DNA of 64,000 bases from Candidatus Olsenella pullistercoris. Its GTDB lineage: Bacteria; Actinomycetota; Coriobacteriia; Coriobacteriales; Atopobiaceae. The notes below the pieces were generated by a model that saw only the letters and a program-made list of their open reading frames with translations, had not been told where the DNA came from and did not search any database. Made by a program: the position numbers and the translations under genes. The stretch lies in assembly GCA_019116525.1 (NCBI GenBank), contig DXBM01000044.1, positions 1-64,000 of the forward strand, in the 5' to 3' direction. Shown here one piece after another: positions 61,672 through 64,000 of the stretch (position 1 is the first letter of the stretch; each line of letters starts with the position of its first letter).

Positions 61672-61980
61672 ATGTACGCAATCGTAGCAACTGGTGGCAA
61701 GCAGTATAAGGTTGCCAAGGGCGACGTCATTGACGTCGAGAAGCTCAACGCGCAGCCTGGCGACAAGGTCGAGCTCCCCGTCCTTCTCCTCAACGACGGC
61801 GACAAGACCATCGTTGGCTCTGCTCCCCTCGAGGGCAAGTCCGTTACGGCCGAGGTCGTCGAGCAGTTCAAGGGCGAGAAGGTCCTCGTCTTCAAGCTCA
61901 AGAAGCGCAAGCGCTACCACCGCGCCAACGGCCACCGTCAGAACCTGACGAAGATCAAGGTCATTGAGCTCCCCGCGTAG
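61672..61980 (+). CDS. rplU: 50S ribosomal protein L21
   Basis: 102 residues from ATG 61672: MYAIVATGGKQYKVAKGDVI is the L21 N-terminus, and KKRKRYHRANGHRQ is the conserved basic loop. The alternative in-frame ATG at 61657 would add five residues. GAAGGG lies upstream. It is the first gene of rplU-rpmA with its own promoter. Confidence 0.97.
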   Translation: MYAIVATGGKQYKVAKGDVIDVEKLNAQPGDKVELPVLLLNDGDKTIVGSAPLEGKSVTAEVVEQFKGEKVLVFKLKKRKRYHRANGHRQNLTKIKVIELPA

Positions 61981-62017
61981 TTCTCGTTCCCTCGGCTTTT
62001 AGAAGGCAGGTAGCACC

Positions 62018-63762
<1,745 letters not shown>

Positions 63763-63767
63763 GCGCC

Positions 63768-64000
63768 GTGGGCGAGGGGCGCCTCATCGTCGTGAAGGTT
63801 GGCTCGTCCACGCTCGTGGACGATGCGGGCTCGCTTGACCTTGCCTTTGTGAGGTCTCTCTGCGACCAGGTCTGCGCGCTCCTGGACGGAGGCACGCGCG
63901 TCGTGGTCGTCTCCTCTGGCGCCGCGGCCTGTGGGCGGGACGTCCTCGGGCTCCCCGCGCGCCCGAAGGACCTGAGGACGCTCCAGGCATGCGCAGCGGC
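63768..64000 (+). CDS. proB: Glutamate 5-kinase, N-terminal part (truncated by window end)
   Basis: About 77 codons visible. RLIVVKVGSSTLVDDAG and TRVVVVSSGAAACGRDVLGL are the amino-acid kinase motifs of ProB (K-V-G-S-S and the S-S-G-A-x-x-x-G loop). It phosphorylates glutamate in proline synthesis. GTG 63768 is chosen because GGGGAGGAG lies 9 nt upstream; GTG 63759, overlapping the obgE stop, is possible. The gene continues beyond the window. Confidence 0.9.
   Translation, partial: MGEGRLIVVKVGSSTLVDDAGSLDLAFVRSLCDQVCALLDGGTRVVVVSSGAAACGRDVLGLPARPKDLRTLQACAA

Overview
The window is about 64 kb of GC-rich, densely coding bacterial chromosome. The protein set suggests a Gram-positive-type, probably anaerobic or fermentative actinobacterium, most likely of the class Coriobacteriia (Olsenella/Atopobium/Collinsella relatives). 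The support is the pckA, ackA and pta genes, the mreBCD-PBP2-rodA cluster, the TIGR03960 radical SAM / DUF2344 pair upstream of rplU-rpmA-obgE-proB, a Bacillus-type ThyA and high GC at third codon positions. The class assignment is inference from gene content and order, not a database match.

Layout. 1-338 is the convergent end of an off-window gene plus a twin-hairpin repeat. 339-2709 (minus) holds thyA, a small membrane protein, a Nudix hydrolase and an acyl-ACP thioesterase. 2822-4895 (plus) holds a Gfo/Idh/MocA oxidoreductase and azlCD. 4939-9964 holds a lipid/diacylglycerol kinase, RNase D, a membrane zinc peptidase, xseAB and a HIT protein. 10098-15597 holds ackA, then a polar amino-acid ABC transporter operon ending in a class I amidotransferase-type gamma-glutamyl hydrolase. 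15598-21112 holds an AT-richer palindromic spacer, a GNAT, an aldose epimerase, pckA, a VapBC-like toxin-antitoxin pair and pta. 21307-23553 is a galactofuranose pair (glf and a GT2). 23621-29502 (minus) holds a P1 peptidase, maf, a ferredoxin, a 23S rRNA m5U methyltransferase and ppk1. 29673-33427 holds argF, a single nuclease-like gene bracketed by inverted ~115-bp repeats, and trpS. 33576-43509 holds a 5-formyl-THF cyclo-ligase, then on the minus strand a full aromatic amino-acid block: DAHP synthase, tyrA, aroB, aroA, aroC, pheA, an aroE-aroK fusion and an EIIB-AroQ fusion. 43646 starts tRNA-Arg(CCG). 43872-49914 holds a CtpE-like P-type ATPase, aconitase and a zinc-ribbon protein. 50063-57916 holds a cyclophilin, a TPR membrane protein and the cell-shape cluster. 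57950-64000 holds a DUF697 protein, the radical SAM pair, rplU, rpmA, obgE and the start of proB.

How it works together. The aromatic block supplies all seven common-pathway activities plus the Phe and Tyr branches, with two fused proteins. The mre/rod cluster forms the elongasome. AckA and Pta form the acetate/ATP branch but lie about 9 kb apart. PckA and aconitase contribute to C3/C4 and citrate metabolism.

Most notable non-coding features. (1) Two twin-hairpin elements sit 8 nt after the stop codons of thyA and aroC. Each hairpin has a conserved core but completely different, perfectly paired arms. (2) An inverted-repeat cassette carries a putative PD-(D/E)XK nuclease gene between argF and trpS. 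(3) A dispersed REP/MITE-like palindrome occurs twice. (4) A 21-bp perfect palindrome lies near 15.7 kb with an extra copy of its arm.
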